Program-made: the position numbers and the translations under genes
The notes under the pieces: generated by a model
The model's database searches: none
The model's input: only the letters and a program-made list of their open reading frames with translations
Told to the model about the DNA's origin: nothing
Source: Blastocatellia bacterium
GTDB lineage: Bacteria; Acidobacteriota; Blastocatellia; RBC074
Reading direction: 5' to 3'
DNA: 61,897 nucleotides
Assembly: GCA_016789725.1 (NCBI GenBank)
Contig: JAEUQN010000017.1
Coordinates: 1 to 61,897 of the forward strand
In this document: one piece after another, positions 9,883 to 17,931 of the stretch
Layout of the letters: the number at the start of each line of letters is the position of its first letter
Position numbering within the stretch: position 1 is the first letter of the stretch

Positions 9883-10503
9883 ATGAAAACAGCCATTTGG
9901 TATAGCTGCCTTGTGCTCGCCTCGCTGACTTTGGTTGCGATAGCACAAACACCCTCTTCGCAAAATTCTTCCGACGCCAAAGCCTCTGGATTGAAGATAA
10001 CGGGCTTCAACTTTGAGCCGAAATCTACTTCGCGTTTAGAAGTAGTTCCTGTTCAGCCTGCGGGGAGTGGAATGACTCCGACCGCTACGGCCAACATGGG
10101 CGCGGAATACAGCAGCGCCCCCACGCGAAACAGTCAGTATTATCAGTATGAAAAGCGCACGGAGGTCACCCGGTATGCCACCTTGCGCGTGAAAAATGAA
10201 GGTACAAAAGCAATCAAATCCGTCGTGTGGGAATACACCGATCCGCATTTCAAAGGCGACAAGGAACTCGTTTACAGCGCGGCAACGACCAAATTAAAAA
10301 TTGCGCCGGGACAAGCGGCGGCGTTGGCTACACGGGTGTCCGACTATCGCGATTGCGGAATGCCCATGAGATTTGAAGGAGGCGTGGTGTCTGTCGCGCG
10401 AATCTGTGGACGACAGACACGAAAGACCACCAGTTACTACCGCCTTGAAGCCAAAGTAAAACAGATTAATTACGAAGATGGTTCGGTTTGGAAAGCAAAT
10501 TGA
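9883..10503 (+). CDS. Secreted protein of unknown function
   Basis: 206 residues with a clear signal peptide (MKTAIWYSCLVLASLTLVAIAQ). GAAAGGA 8 nt upstream supports ATG 9883. The mature part is beta-rich, with a Ser/Pro/Thr-rich start and two cysteines (SDYRDCGMPM and ARICGRQ) about 26 residues apart that could form a disulphide. I do not recognise the family. The sequence TRYATLRVKNEGTKAIKSVVWEY resembles an immunoglobulin-like or FxLYD-type beta domain often seen in exported proteins. It follows asparaginase closely and ends at a very long hairpin. Confidence 0.6.
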   Translation: MKTAIWYSCLVLASLTLVAIAQTPSSQNSSDAKASGLKITGFNFEPKSTSRLEVVPVQPAGSGMTPTATANMGAEYSSAPTRNSQYYQYEKRTEVTRYATLRVKNEGTKAIKSVVWEYTDPHFKGDKELVYSAATTKLKIAPGQAAALATRVSDYRDCGMPMRFEGGVVSVARICGRQTRKTTSYYRLEAKVKQINYEDGSVWKAN

Positions 10504-10514
10504 TTCACTTGATG

Positions 10515-10578
10515 CAGGACGAAGAGCGATAGCGATTTGGTAATCGTATGAACCAAATCGCTATCACTCTTCGTCCTG
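10515..10578. terminator. Bidirectional hairpin, 27-bp stem
   Basis: Left arm 10515-10541 and right arm 10552-10578 match in 26 of 27 positions, with a 10-nt loop, between the convergent genes ending at 10503 and 10599. No U-tract follows on either strand, so it is not a textbook intrinsic terminator. Stem length far exceeds what termination needs. Confidence 0.65.
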
Positions 10579-10598
10579 TGCCGCTGCGCAATCTGTGG

Positions 10599-11798
10599 CT
10601 AATAAATCGAGGCGCACGCCATCGAAACAAACGCATTGAATTCATCCGACGTATCGCCGCCACCGCCTTGCCGCTGCATCAACAACACCCCGATCAGTTC
10701 TTTGCGCGGATCAACAAAATAATACGTTTGCCACGCGCCGCCGTGAGTGAACGTGCCGATGGATTGAAGTCGAAACATTCCTTCGATATTGCGCACCACC
10801 TGAAAGCCCAAGCCCATTCCCATTCCCGGCGACCAGCCTGCCTGCAACTCTCCTGTGTGATTCGCCGTCAGCAATCCGACCGAATGCCGCGATAAAATGG
10901 TCTTGCCTTTGAATCCTCCTCCGTTCAGAAACATTTGCAGAAACCGAAACAGATCGGCGGCGCTGGAGTATAAACCGGCTTCGGGCGCGGAATAGATCGC
11001 GTTTTCGCGCATTGGTTCAATGATAGATTTTTTCAAACCGCTGTCATTCAGTTGATAAATCTGCGCGACGCGCGCGTTCTTGCTCGCGGGCAAAAAGAAA
11101 TGCGTGTCTTTCATGTCCAGCGGCGTGAACAATCGTTCTTGCAAAAACTGCTCGAAGCTTTTTTTCGTGACGACTTCAACGATACGACCCGCAACGGCGA
11201 TGCCTGTGTTGCTATAAATCCATTTCGTGCCGGGTTGCACGTCAAGCGGCTGTTGCGCGAATAGCTTGACCGCGTCGGCAAGTGTTTTGTCACGCTTGCG
11301 ATAAAATGTCAGGAAATCACCGACCGCTTCGGGATAACCACCGCTCATTCCCGACGTGTGTGTCAGCACGTCACGAATCGTGATCGGGCGTGTAGGCTTG
11401 ACCAGACTGTTACCTTCTTTGACTTTGAGGTCTTTGAATTCGGGCAGGTACTTTTCGACCGGATCAAGCACTGTGAGCAACCCGTCTTCTTCCGCTAACA
11501 GGACAGCGACCGCCGTAATCGGCTTCGTCATGGAAGCAATCTGAAATAAGGAATCCAATCGCATCGGCGTTTTCGTCTCAAGGTTTTGATAGCCGACGGC
11601 ATCTGCGTGAATCACCTGACCGCGATAGCCGAGCAGCGTGACGATGCCTGCTGTCCGACCTTGCTCAACGAAAGATTTCATCCGTGCTTTCAGTTGCGCG
11701 AGGCGGGCATCGTCCAGCGGTGAATTGGTAGATTGTGCTGCGGTTGAAGCCGCGAGGAGTACGAGCAGTGCAAACGAGAGAAAAGGTTTGATTTTCAT
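10599..11798 (-). CDS. Serine hydrolase, class C beta-lactamase/DD-peptidase-like
   Basis: 399 residues with a signal peptide (LVLLAASTAAQ). The serine beta-lactamase fold motifs are present: S89-M-T-K92 (SxxK), Y195-S-N197 (YxN) and a late HGG replacing KTG. Family members include esterases, D-aminopeptidases and penicillin-binding proteins; the HGG motif and lack of other AmpC features point to an esterase or peptidase acting in the periplasm rather than a true beta-lactamase. It is convergent with the secreted unknown and divergent from the adenylate-forming enzyme gene. Confidence 0.88.
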   Translation of the reverse strand: MKIKPFLSFALLVLLAASTAAQSTNSPLDDARLAQLKARMKSFVEQGRTAGIVTLLGYRGQVIHADAVGYQNLETKTPMRLDSLFQIASMTKPITAVAVLLAEEDGLLTVLDPVEKYLPEFKDLKVKEGNSLVKPTRPITIRDVLTHTSGMSGGYPEAVGDFLTFYRKRDKTLADAVKLFAQQPLDVQPGTKWIYSNTGIAVAGRIVEVVTKKSFEQFLQERLFTPLDMKDTHFFLPASKNARVAQIYQLNDSGLKKSIIEPMRENAIYSAPEAGLYSSAADLFRFLQMFLNGGGFKGKTILSRHSVGLLTANHTGELQAGWSPGMGMGLGFQVVRNIEGMFRLQSIGTFTHGGAWQTYYFVDPRKELIGVLLMQRQGGGGDTSDEFNAFVSMACASIY

Positions 11799-11994
11799 AG
11801 AAAAGGCGAAACGCCAACGGGTGCAGAAACGTTAGTATTTAGGAACCAGATTTTGATTGAAACACCTGCCGTTATGTTTTGTTTCGATTCATTGCGTCTT
11901 TGGACTTTTGTGATTGAGGGTGACATTATAAACATAGAGAGTCACAAAATCCGTAACAGAAAACCAAATTTTGAGGGACATAATTAAGGTCATT

Positions 11995-13074
11995 ATGAAA
12001 ACAGAACTGCAAACCAAAAACCAAGCTGCGCACGCTGGATTAGATGCCTGGGTGCGTGAAGTTGTCGAATGGCATTTCAACCCTGAAACGGGTACGCCGT
12101 ATTGGTTAGAGCGTGCCAGGACGCTGGACTTTGACCCGCGCAAAGACATTCAGACCTACGCGGATCTGGACAAGTTCGGATTTTTTGAAGACGAAGCCTT
12201 GCGCGGCGGCCCCGTGCGACGTTGGGTTCCAAAGGGATTGGGTGACAAACCGATTTACGTATTTGAAACCGGCGGCAGCACGGGGGTGCCGAAATCGCGC
12301 ATCGCTCACGAGGATTTTCGTATTGACTATTCAGAATTCAGCGAGACGTTGCCCGACGAATTCTTTCCCAAAGGCGCAGATTGGTTGATGCTCGGCCCCA
12401 GTGGCCCGCGTCGTTTACGCCTTGCCATTGAGCATCTCGCGCAGGTACGCGGCGGCATCGCGTTTTGTGTTGACCTTGATCCGCGCTGGGTTATCAAACT
12501 CATCAAAATGGGCGAGATGCAGATGATGGAGAAATACAAAGCGCACGTGATTGACCAGGCTTTGACGATTCTGCGCGCGCACGACTCCGTCAAATGCATG
12601 TTCACGACGCCGAAGTTATTAGAAGCTTTGTGCGAAAAGATTTCGCTCAAGAAGGCAGGCATCACGGGCGTGTTCTGCGGTGGTACCGAAATGACGCCGC
12701 AATTCCACCGCTTCGCCGTCGAAGAGTTGATGGAAGGTGCCTATTTCGCCGCGACCTACGGCAACACGCTGATGGGCTTGGCGACGCACAAACCATTTGA
12801 CCCGGCGGACAACTACGCGATCATTTATTACCCGCCGAGTCCGCGTGCCTTGATCGAAGTCGTTGACCCGGATGAGCCAACGAAAGTGGTTGAATATGGC
12901 CAGACAGGGCGCGTGCGGCTGACGACATTGACGAAAGAATTTTTCATGCCGCGCTTTCTGGAACGCGACGAATGCGAACGCGAACCACCGTGCGACTTGT
13001 ATCCGTGGGACGGCGTTCGCAATGTGCGTCCGTTCTCGCGCTTCCAAACCAGCGTAGTCGAAGGCGTGTACTAG
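11995..13074 (+). CDS. Adenylate-forming enzyme, LuxE/PaaK-like
   Basis: 359 residues. ATG 11995 follows AAGG; the upstream TTG 11971 lacks a ribosome-binding site. The AMP-binding loop ETGGSTGVPKSR is near residue 90, and GGTEM and ATYGNT near residues 215-245 match the A5-like motifs of acyl-protein synthetases (LuxE) and phenylacetate-CoA ligases. It is shorter than a full AMP ligase (about 430-550 residues) and seems to lack the mobile C-terminal domain. Expected chemistry: activation of a carboxylic acid as acyl-AMP. An ALDH/LuxC-like gene lies in the same plus-strand run, hinting at a carboxylic-acid-reduction pair. The substrate is unknown. Confidence 0.7.
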   Translation: MKTELQTKNQAAHAGLDAWVREVVEWHFNPETGTPYWLERARTLDFDPRKDIQTYADLDKFGFFEDEALRGGPVRRWVPKGLGDKPIYVFETGGSTGVPKSRIAHEDFRIDYSEFSETLPDEFFPKGADWLMLGPSGPRRLRLAIEHLAQVRGGIAFCVDLDPRWVIKLIKMGEMQMMEKYKAHVIDQALTILRAHDSVKCMFTTPKLLEALCEKISLKKAGITGVFCGGTEMTPQFHRFAVEELMEGAYFAATYGNTLMGLATHKPFDPADNYAIIYYPPSPRALIEVVDPDEPTKVVEYGQTGRVRLTTLTKEFFMPRFLERDECEREPPCDLYPWDGVRNVRPFSRFQTSVVEGVY

Positions 13075-13075
13075 G

Positions 13076-14305
13076 ATGCTTCGCAAAATTATCACAATAG
13101 GTTTTCTGCTAAGCTGCGTGGTAGTTGCAAACGGGCAGGACTGGGCGCAATGGCGTGGACCGAATCGTGACGGTGTCGTTACAAATTTCAATGCGCCTGC
13201 TGCGTGGCCGGAGACACTGAAATTGATTTGGAAAACGCCTGTCGGCAGCGGCTATTCGTCGCCGATTGTTTCTCAAAACAAAGCCTGGGTCTTCAGCCGC
13301 AAAGACGAGACGGAAGTGATTTCCTGTCTCAATTTGAAAACAGGTAAGGTTCTCTGGAGTCAAAGCTACGGCGTGCCATTCAAGCAAAATCAGTACGCTA
13401 CAGAAATGGGGCGCGGTCCGCATTCGACCCCTGTTTTGTATCAAGGCAAACTCTACACGCTCGGCGTCAATGCGGTGCTGTCGTGCTTTGATGCGAACAC
13501 GGGCGCAGTAAAATGGCGCAAGGATTTTGGCATTCCCGATACGTCCAAAATGTTCTGCGGTACGGCGATGTCGCCCGTGATCGAAAACGGCAACGTCATC
13601 GTTCACGTTGGCGACGACATCAAAGGCGGCCTGATGATCGCGTTTGAGGCGGCGACGGGCAAAGAGCAATGGAAACTGAATTGTGACGGCCCCGGCTACG
13701 CTTCGCCGATTGTGATGACGGTTGAAGGCACGCGCCAACTCGTGACGATGACGGACAAATCGGTGCTCGGCGTAGACGTGCAAAACGGCACGCAGCTTTG
13801 GCGACTCGCGTGGCCGGACGAATGGAACGAAAACATCGTGACTCCAACTCTCTATAAAAACACGCTGATTCTCTCAGGCGTGCGCACAGGCACGATGGCG
13901 GTGCAGGTTGCAAAAAGCGGCGCGCAATGGACAACGAAGCAAGTCTGGCACAATCCTGAATTGACGATGTACATGAATTCGCCGGTGCTGGACGGCGAGT
14001 ATTTTTACGGCATGTCCGCCAAACGCAAAGGCCAATTCTTCTGTGCCGAAGCTGCCACCGGCAAAGTGTTGTGGGCAACCGAAGGACGCGAAGGAAATCA
14101 AGCTGCGGTGCTGAACGCCAAAGATGCGTTGTTCATTTTGACGAGCGATGCAAATTTGATTGTGGCGAAAAAAGCGGCGGACAAGTTTCAGCAACTGGCG
14201 AAATATTCGGTTGCCGACAGCGCCACGTATGCGCATCCAGTTCTGTTCGGCAAACGAATTCTGATCAAAGACAACGCCAACGTTACGCTGTGGGGTTTGG
14301 AATGA
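13076..14305 (+). CDS. PQQ-like beta-propeller protein, secreted
   Basis: 409 residues. The start lies 1 nt after the preceding stop codon, so the two genes are probably translationally coupled. A signal peptide (IITIGFLLSCVVVANG) is followed by repeated W-motifs (WAQWRGPNRDG, LKTGKVLWSQ, ANTGAVKWRKD, AATGKEQWKLN, AATGKVLWATEG) of a PQQ/BamB-like eight-bladed propeller. No catalytic residues of quinoprotein dehydrogenases are obvious, so this is more likely a structural or binding propeller, as is common in planctomycete and acidobacterial genomes. It overlaps the next gene by 4 nt. Confidence 0.85.
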   Translation: MLRKIITIGFLLSCVVVANGQDWAQWRGPNRDGVVTNFNAPAAWPETLKLIWKTPVGSGYSSPIVSQNKAWVFSRKDETEVISCLNLKTGKVLWSQSYGVPFKQNQYATEMGRGPHSTPVLYQGKLYTLGVNAVLSCFDANTGAVKWRKDFGIPDTSKMFCGTAMSPVIENGNVIVHVGDDIKGGLMIAFEAATGKEQWKLNCDGPGYASPIVMTVEGTRQLVTMTDKSVLGVDVQNGTQLWRLAWPDEWNENIVTPTLYKNTLILSGVRTGTMAVQVAKSGAQWTTKQVWHNPELTMYMNSPVLDGEYFYGMSAKRKGQFFCAEAATGKVLWATEGREGNQAAVLNAKDALFILTSDANLIVAKKAADKFQQLAKYSVADSATYAHPVLFGKRILIKDNANVTLWGLE

Positions 14306-15732
14306 AACGGAAATTACATTGCACGCTCATCGCATTCGCACTTTGTTTTGCATTGTCTGCTTATGCCGATGTCACCAAAAAGAAGGAAGCCGTCGCTTCC
14401 ATCGAAAAGCACCGCGCCGAACTCATCAAGCTGAGCGATCAAATCTGGACGTTTGCTGAAACCGCGTTGCGCGAACATAAATCCGCGAAAGCCCTCGCCG
14501 ATTATGCCGAACAACAAGGTCTAAAAGTCGAACGCGGCATTGGCGGGATGCCGACCGCGTTCACCGCGAGCTACGGACAAGGCCAGCCCATCATCGGCAT
14601 TCTCGGCGAATTCGACGCGCTGCCCGGCATTTCGCAAAAAGCTTCTCCGAACAAAGAACCGCTTGAAGCCGGTGCGCCCGGTCACGGCTGCGGTCACAAT
14701 CTGTTCGGTACGGCAAGCCTCGGTGCGGCTATCGCCATCAAAGAACTCATCGCAACAGGCAAGCTCAAAGGCACAGTTCGTTTTTACGGCACTCCGGCGG
14801 AAGAATCGGTCTACGCAAAAGTTTATATGGCGCGCGATGGCCTCTTCAAAGATTTGGAAGTGTGCCTCGCGTGGCATCCCGGAACGAAGACTTTTGCCGA
14901 CGTTCACAGTTCGCAAGCCATCGTAGATTTCATCGTCGAATTCAAAGGCCGCACCGCGCACGCCGCGCTTGATCCGTGGAATGGTCGCAGCGCCGTTGAC
15001 GGCCTCGAAGCCTTTACGCACGGCGCGAACATGCTGCGCGAACACATCAAGCCGACAGCGCGCATTCACTACGCGATTATGAAAGGCGGCGATGTGCCGA
15101 ACGTCGTGCCGGAGTACGCGAAAGTCTGGTGCTGGGCGCGCGATTCCAAACGCGACGGCGTCGAAGTCGTGCTGCAACGCCTGCGCGAAATCGCCGACGG
15201 CGCAGGCAAAATCGCAGGCGTCGAAGTCAAATTCACTGTGCAAACCGGCTGCTACGAAATCCTCGTCAATATGGCGGGCGCGAAGCTGCTGCAACAAAAT
15301 CTGGACTGGCTCGGCTCGCTGAAATACACCGATGCCGAACAGCAATTCGCACGCGCAATTCAACGTGCGGTTGGCGCAGCGCAGACAGGCTTGGACGGCG
15401 AGATTCGTCCGCTCGAAAAACCGCTGCCGAATCCGCCCGGCGGCTCGACCGATGTTGGCGATGTCAGTTGGGTTGTGCCGACGCTGCATCTGTCTGTCAC
15501 AACCGCGCCCGAAGCCGCGTGGCATGCGTGGCCTGTCGTAGCCGCAGGTGGCATGTCTATCGGCCACAAAGGAATGGAATACGCCGCGAAAACACTGGCC
15601 GCGACGATGATTGATTTGTTCGAGGATGCCAACGCGCGCGCCGCAATTCAAGCCGAATTCAAAGAGAAAACGAAAGGCTTCGTCTACAAACCGTATATCT
15701 CGGACGGCCCGCCGCCGCTGCCGAAACCGTAA
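14302..15732 (+). CDS. M20-family amidohydrolase, AbgB-like, secreted
   Basis: 476 residues; ATG 14302 overlaps the preceding TGA (ATGA), and a signal peptide (LHCTLIAFALCFALSAYA) follows, which supports this start over longer in-frame ones. Metal-binding signatures are visible: GHGCGHN (near residue 130), PAEES (near 170) and CLAWHPG. The late segment PGGSTDVGDVSW is typical of p-aminobenzoyl-glutamate hydrolase subunit B and related amidohydrolases. Predicted role: hydrolysis of an N-acyl amino acid or peptide-like amide in the periplasm. Its export is unusual compared with cytoplasmic AbgB of enterobacteria. Confidence 0.88.
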   Translation: MKRKLHCTLIAFALCFALSAYADVTKKKEAVASIEKHRAELIKLSDQIWTFAETALREHKSAKALADYAEQQGLKVERGIGGMPTAFTASYGQGQPIIGILGEFDALPGISQKASPNKEPLEAGAPGHGCGHNLFGTASLGAAIAIKELIATGKLKGTVRFYGTPAEESVYAKVYMARDGLFKDLEVCLAWHPGTKTFADVHSSQAIVDFIVEFKGRTAHAALDPWNGRSAVDGLEAFTHGANMLREHIKPTARIHYAIMKGGDVPNVVPEYAKVWCWARDSKRDGVEVVLQRLREIADGAGKIAGVEVKFTVQTGCYEILVNMAGAKLLQQNLDWLGSLKYTDAEQQFARAIQRAVGAAQTGLDGEIRPLEKPLPNPPGGSTDVGDVSWVVPTLHLSVTTAPEAAWHAWPVVAAGGMSIGHKGMEYAAKTLAATMIDLFEDANARAAIQAEFKEKTKGFVYKPYISDGPPPLPKP

Positions 15733-15749
15733 AGAAACGTGAGGTAGGA

Positions 15750-15980
15750 ATGAACGGTGGTAATGTTGCGCAACGACTGCTGAGTGATGATGAAAAAGAG
15801 TTGTTGGCACTTGCGGCAGAAGGAAAGGCGCGACACGAAAATTGTCCTTTGTCCCTTTTGCATTGTTCATTGTATGCAGGGAGTAAACTTTTCATTAGAT
15901 GTGTCCCTGCCTTTCTTCGGCATACAATGGACGGAGGACGATGGACAAGGAACAATGAACACGTTTTCATACGCTACTAA
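15750..15980 (+). CDS. Possible short protein disrupted by hairpin D
   Basis: A frame of 76 codons with a good ribosome-binding sequence (GAGGTAGGA before ATG 15750). The first 28 residues (LLSDDEKELLALAAEGKAR) look coding, but from about 15842 the frame runs through hairpin element D and yields an implausible Cys-rich tail. It may be a short real gene whose 3' half was replaced by the repeat, or not a gene. No family is recognised. Confidence 0.25.
   Translation: MNGGNVAQRLLSDDEKELLALAAEGKARHENCPLSLLHCSLYAGSKLFIRCVPAFLRHTMDGGRWTRNNEHVFIRY
15842..15960 (+). repeat. Hairpin element D (TTGTCC/TTCATTG type)
   Basis: The arms, centred on GTTCATTGTATGC (ending 15877) and GCATACAATGGAC (from 15920), are imperfect. 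The arms contain repeated ATTGTCC/GGACAAT-like units, and the loop closes with GCAGGGA / TCCCTGC. It lies between two plus-strand genes, 109 nt after the AbgB-like stop. Confidence 0.7.
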
Positions 15981-16003
15981 TTATTCAAAAAGGAAACCAA
16001 CTT

Positions 16004-17431
16004 ATGCTTCACATTCCGATTCTTCGCAAAGGCAATCCATACAAAAGCATTGATGTCGCGCGCGTGCCGCATTACCGCACGCGCGAAACGTTTGTTGAAA
16101 TGAGTCAGGCGAATGCCGGGCTGATTCGGCGCGACTTGCTCGAACAAGACAAAATGCGCGCGGCGTTGACGGCATTCTCAACTGATCAACTGCTGGCGAT
16201 GTGCAAGGCCGCCGCCGAATATTACATGCACGAAACGCTGCCCTGCGGTGATGGCGAACAGACGGCGGATGATTATGTGCGTCAGCTTTCGGCTACGACG
16301 GGGATGCCGCATGTGTTGGTGCGCCGCAATATGAAAAAGATTTACGGTGCGATGGCCGAGATGGAAAGTATGATTGCGGGGCTGACGCGCGGGCTGGATT
16401 TGAAGATTCTGGACGACGGCTTCGGCACGCACGAAGGCCATGCAGTCAGCTTCTTTGCGCGCACCAATTCGCTGGGTGTGATCTTGCCGTCGAATTCGCC
16501 CGGCGTTCACAGTTTGTGGATTCCAGCGGTTGCGATGAAGGTTGCGCTCGTGCTCAAGCCCGGCAGTTCAGAGCCGTGGTCGCCGTATCGCGTGGCGCAA
16601 GCGATGATCAAAGCGGGGATTCCGAAAGAAGCATTTGGCTACTATCCAACCGATCACGGCGGCTCCGGCGCGATCCTCAATAATTGCGGGCGCGGGATGT
16701 TCTTTGGCGATTCATCGGCAGTCGGAAAATACGCGAACGACTCGCGCATTGAATTGCACGGCACGGGCTATAGCAAAGTCATCATTGGCGAAGACTGCAT
16801 TGATGACTGGGAAAAATATCTGGATGTGATGGTCGCTTCGATTGTCGAAAACGGCGGTCGTTCGTGCATCAATGCGTCGGGCGTGTGGGTTCCGCGTCAC
16901 GGCAAAGCGATTGCCGAAGCGATTGCCGCACGCCTCGCCGAAGTGAAGCCGCGCGACGAAGAAGACCCCGATGCGCAAATCTCGCCCTTCGCCAATGGTG
17001 AAGTCGCCAAGCGTATTTCCGGGATCGTAGATGCAGGTTTGCGCGAAGCGGGCGCGACGGATGAAACGGCAAAATACCGTGATTCGCGCCTGGTCGAATG
17101 GAACGGTGCGACATACTTGCTGCCAACGGTCGTACACTGCGACAGTCACGAACATCCGCTGGCCAACCGCGAATTTCTCTTTCCCTTTGCGAGCGTCGTC
17201 GAAGTGCCGCAGGATCAATTGCTCAACGCCATTGGCCCGTCATTGGTCGTTACTGCGATTACAAACGATCAGGATTTCATTGACCGCATCGTGACTTCGT
17301 CGCACGTAGACCGCTTGAACATTGGCCCGATTCCGACAATGCACATTTCGTGGGATCAACCACACGAAGGTAATTTGTTCGAGCATCTGTACGCGCGGCG
17401 AGCGTTTCAGCGCGCGGCGGCAACCGCTTAA
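16004..17431 (+). CDS. Aldehyde dehydrogenase superfamily (LuxC-like) enzyme
   Basis: 475 residues, no signal peptide, hence cytoplasmic. The Rossmann-type segment (SNSPGVHSLWIPAVAMKVALVLKPG, here cited by its ends SNSPGV and LVLKPG, residues about 163-188) and the catalytic cysteine in ENGGRSCINASG (near residue 290) fit the NAD(P)-aldehyde dehydrogenase fold. The N-terminal helix pattern TTGMPHVLVRRNM is reminiscent of LuxC-type acyl reductases, which reduce activated acyl groups to aldehydes. With the LuxE-like gene 4 kb upstream, a carboxylate-to-aldehyde route is plausible. An ordinary aldehyde dehydrogenase remains the alternative. The last base of the stop codon is the first base of the S23 element. 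Confidence 0.75.
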   Translation: MLHIPILRKGNPYKSIDVARVPHYRTRETFVEMSQANAGLIRRDLLEQDKMRAALTAFSTDQLLAMCKAAAEYYMHETLPCGDGEQTADDYVRQLSATTGMPHVLVRRNMKKIYGAMAEMESMIAGLTRGLDLKILDDGFGTHEGHAVSFFARTNSLGVILPSNSPGVHSLWIPAVAMKVALVLKPGSSEPWSPYRVAQAMIKAGIPKEAFGYYPTDHGGSGAILNNCGRGMFFGDSSAVGKYANDSRIELHGTGYSKVIIGEDCIDDWEKYLDVMVASIVENGGRSCINASGVWVPRHGKAIAEAIAARLAEVKPRDEEDPDAQISPFANGEVAKRISGIVDAGLREAGATDETAKYRDSRLVEWNGATYLLPTVVHCDSHEHPLANREFLFPFASVVEVPQDQLLNAIGPSLVVTAITNDQDFIDRIVTSSHVDRLNIGPIPTMHISWDQPHEGNLFEHLYARRAFQRAAATA

Positions 17432-17921
17432 AATCAAAAGGCAAAAGGCAAATATCAAAAGGCAAAAGGTCGGCACTTTGTTTATTTTCAGAAAGGGGAT
17501 GGAAGATGGAGCGGAATGATCTTGGTGAGCGGTTGCTGAATTTTGCTGTATGGGTTATCAAATTGGTGGAAGCATTGCCGAATACGATTGCGGGGCGAAG
17601 AATTGGAGATCAATTGTTGCGAAGTGGAACTTCGCCGGGCGCAAATTATGAAGAAGCACAAGGCGCAGAATCGCATACAGATTTTACGCACAAGATGCAG
17701 ATCGCATTGAAGGAAATGCGAGAGACTGGTTACTGGTTGCGAGTCATTCATCGTGCTGAAGTACTCCCCCAACACAGATTGAGCGAATTGATAGATGAAT
17801 CAGAACAACTCAAGAAAATACTTTCAAAAGCAGTCGCAACCGCCAAAGGCAAAGCCAAAGAATAAAAAAATTAAAGTGCCGACCTTTTGCCTTTTGATAT
17901 TTGCCTTTTGCCTTTTGATTT
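17431..17921 (+). mobile_element. S23-type element: four-helix-bundle gene in a perfect 49-bp inverted repeat
   Basis: Arms 17431-17479 and 17873-17921 are perfect inverted copies, each built from CAAAAGG-type heptamers (AAATCAAAAGGCAAAAGGC... ending CGGCACTTT). They enclose 393 nt that contain one gene (17506-17865). The left arm starts on the last base of the ALDH stop codon; the right arm ends 10 nt before the glycosyltransferase start. The organisation, with complementary ends around an S23-protein gene, is that of intervening sequences in some bacterial 23S rRNA genes, but here it sits between protein genes. Whether it moves is inference. Confidence 0.75.
17506..17865 (+). CDS. Four-helix-bundle protein (S23/IVP family)
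   Basis: 119 residues, typical family length. The signature IGDQLLRSGTSPGANYEEAQ (residues about 33-52) and ALKEMRETGYWLRVI (about 74-88) mark the 23S rRNA intervening-sequence protein family, which folds as a four-helix bundle and forms pentamers; a relative, Avd, is the accessory protein of diversity-generating retroelements. ATG 17506 is preceded by GAAAGGGG. The gene lies wholly inside a perfect 49-bp inverted repeat, not in rRNA. No reverse transcriptase is in the window. The lysine-rich C-terminus (KAVATAKGKAKE) suits nucleic-acid binding. Molecular function is not established for the family. Confidence 0.9.
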   Translation: MERNDLGERLLNFAVWVIKLVEALPNTIAGRRIGDQLLRSGTSPGANYEEAQGAESHTDFTHKMQIALKEMRETGYWLRVIHRAEVLPQHRLSELIDESEQLKKILSKAVATAKGKAKE

Positions 17922-17931
17922 CGCTGTTTTT

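Noticed and set aside
14071..14301. N-terminal extension of the AbgB-like frame into the propeller gene
   Set aside because: It overlaps the end of a well-supported gene, and the signal peptide begins at 14302.
17431..17921. Interpreting the 49-bp inverted repeat as insertion-sequence ends
   Set aside because: The enclosed gene is an S23 four-helix-bundle protein, not a transposase, and no target-site duplication is visible outside the arms.
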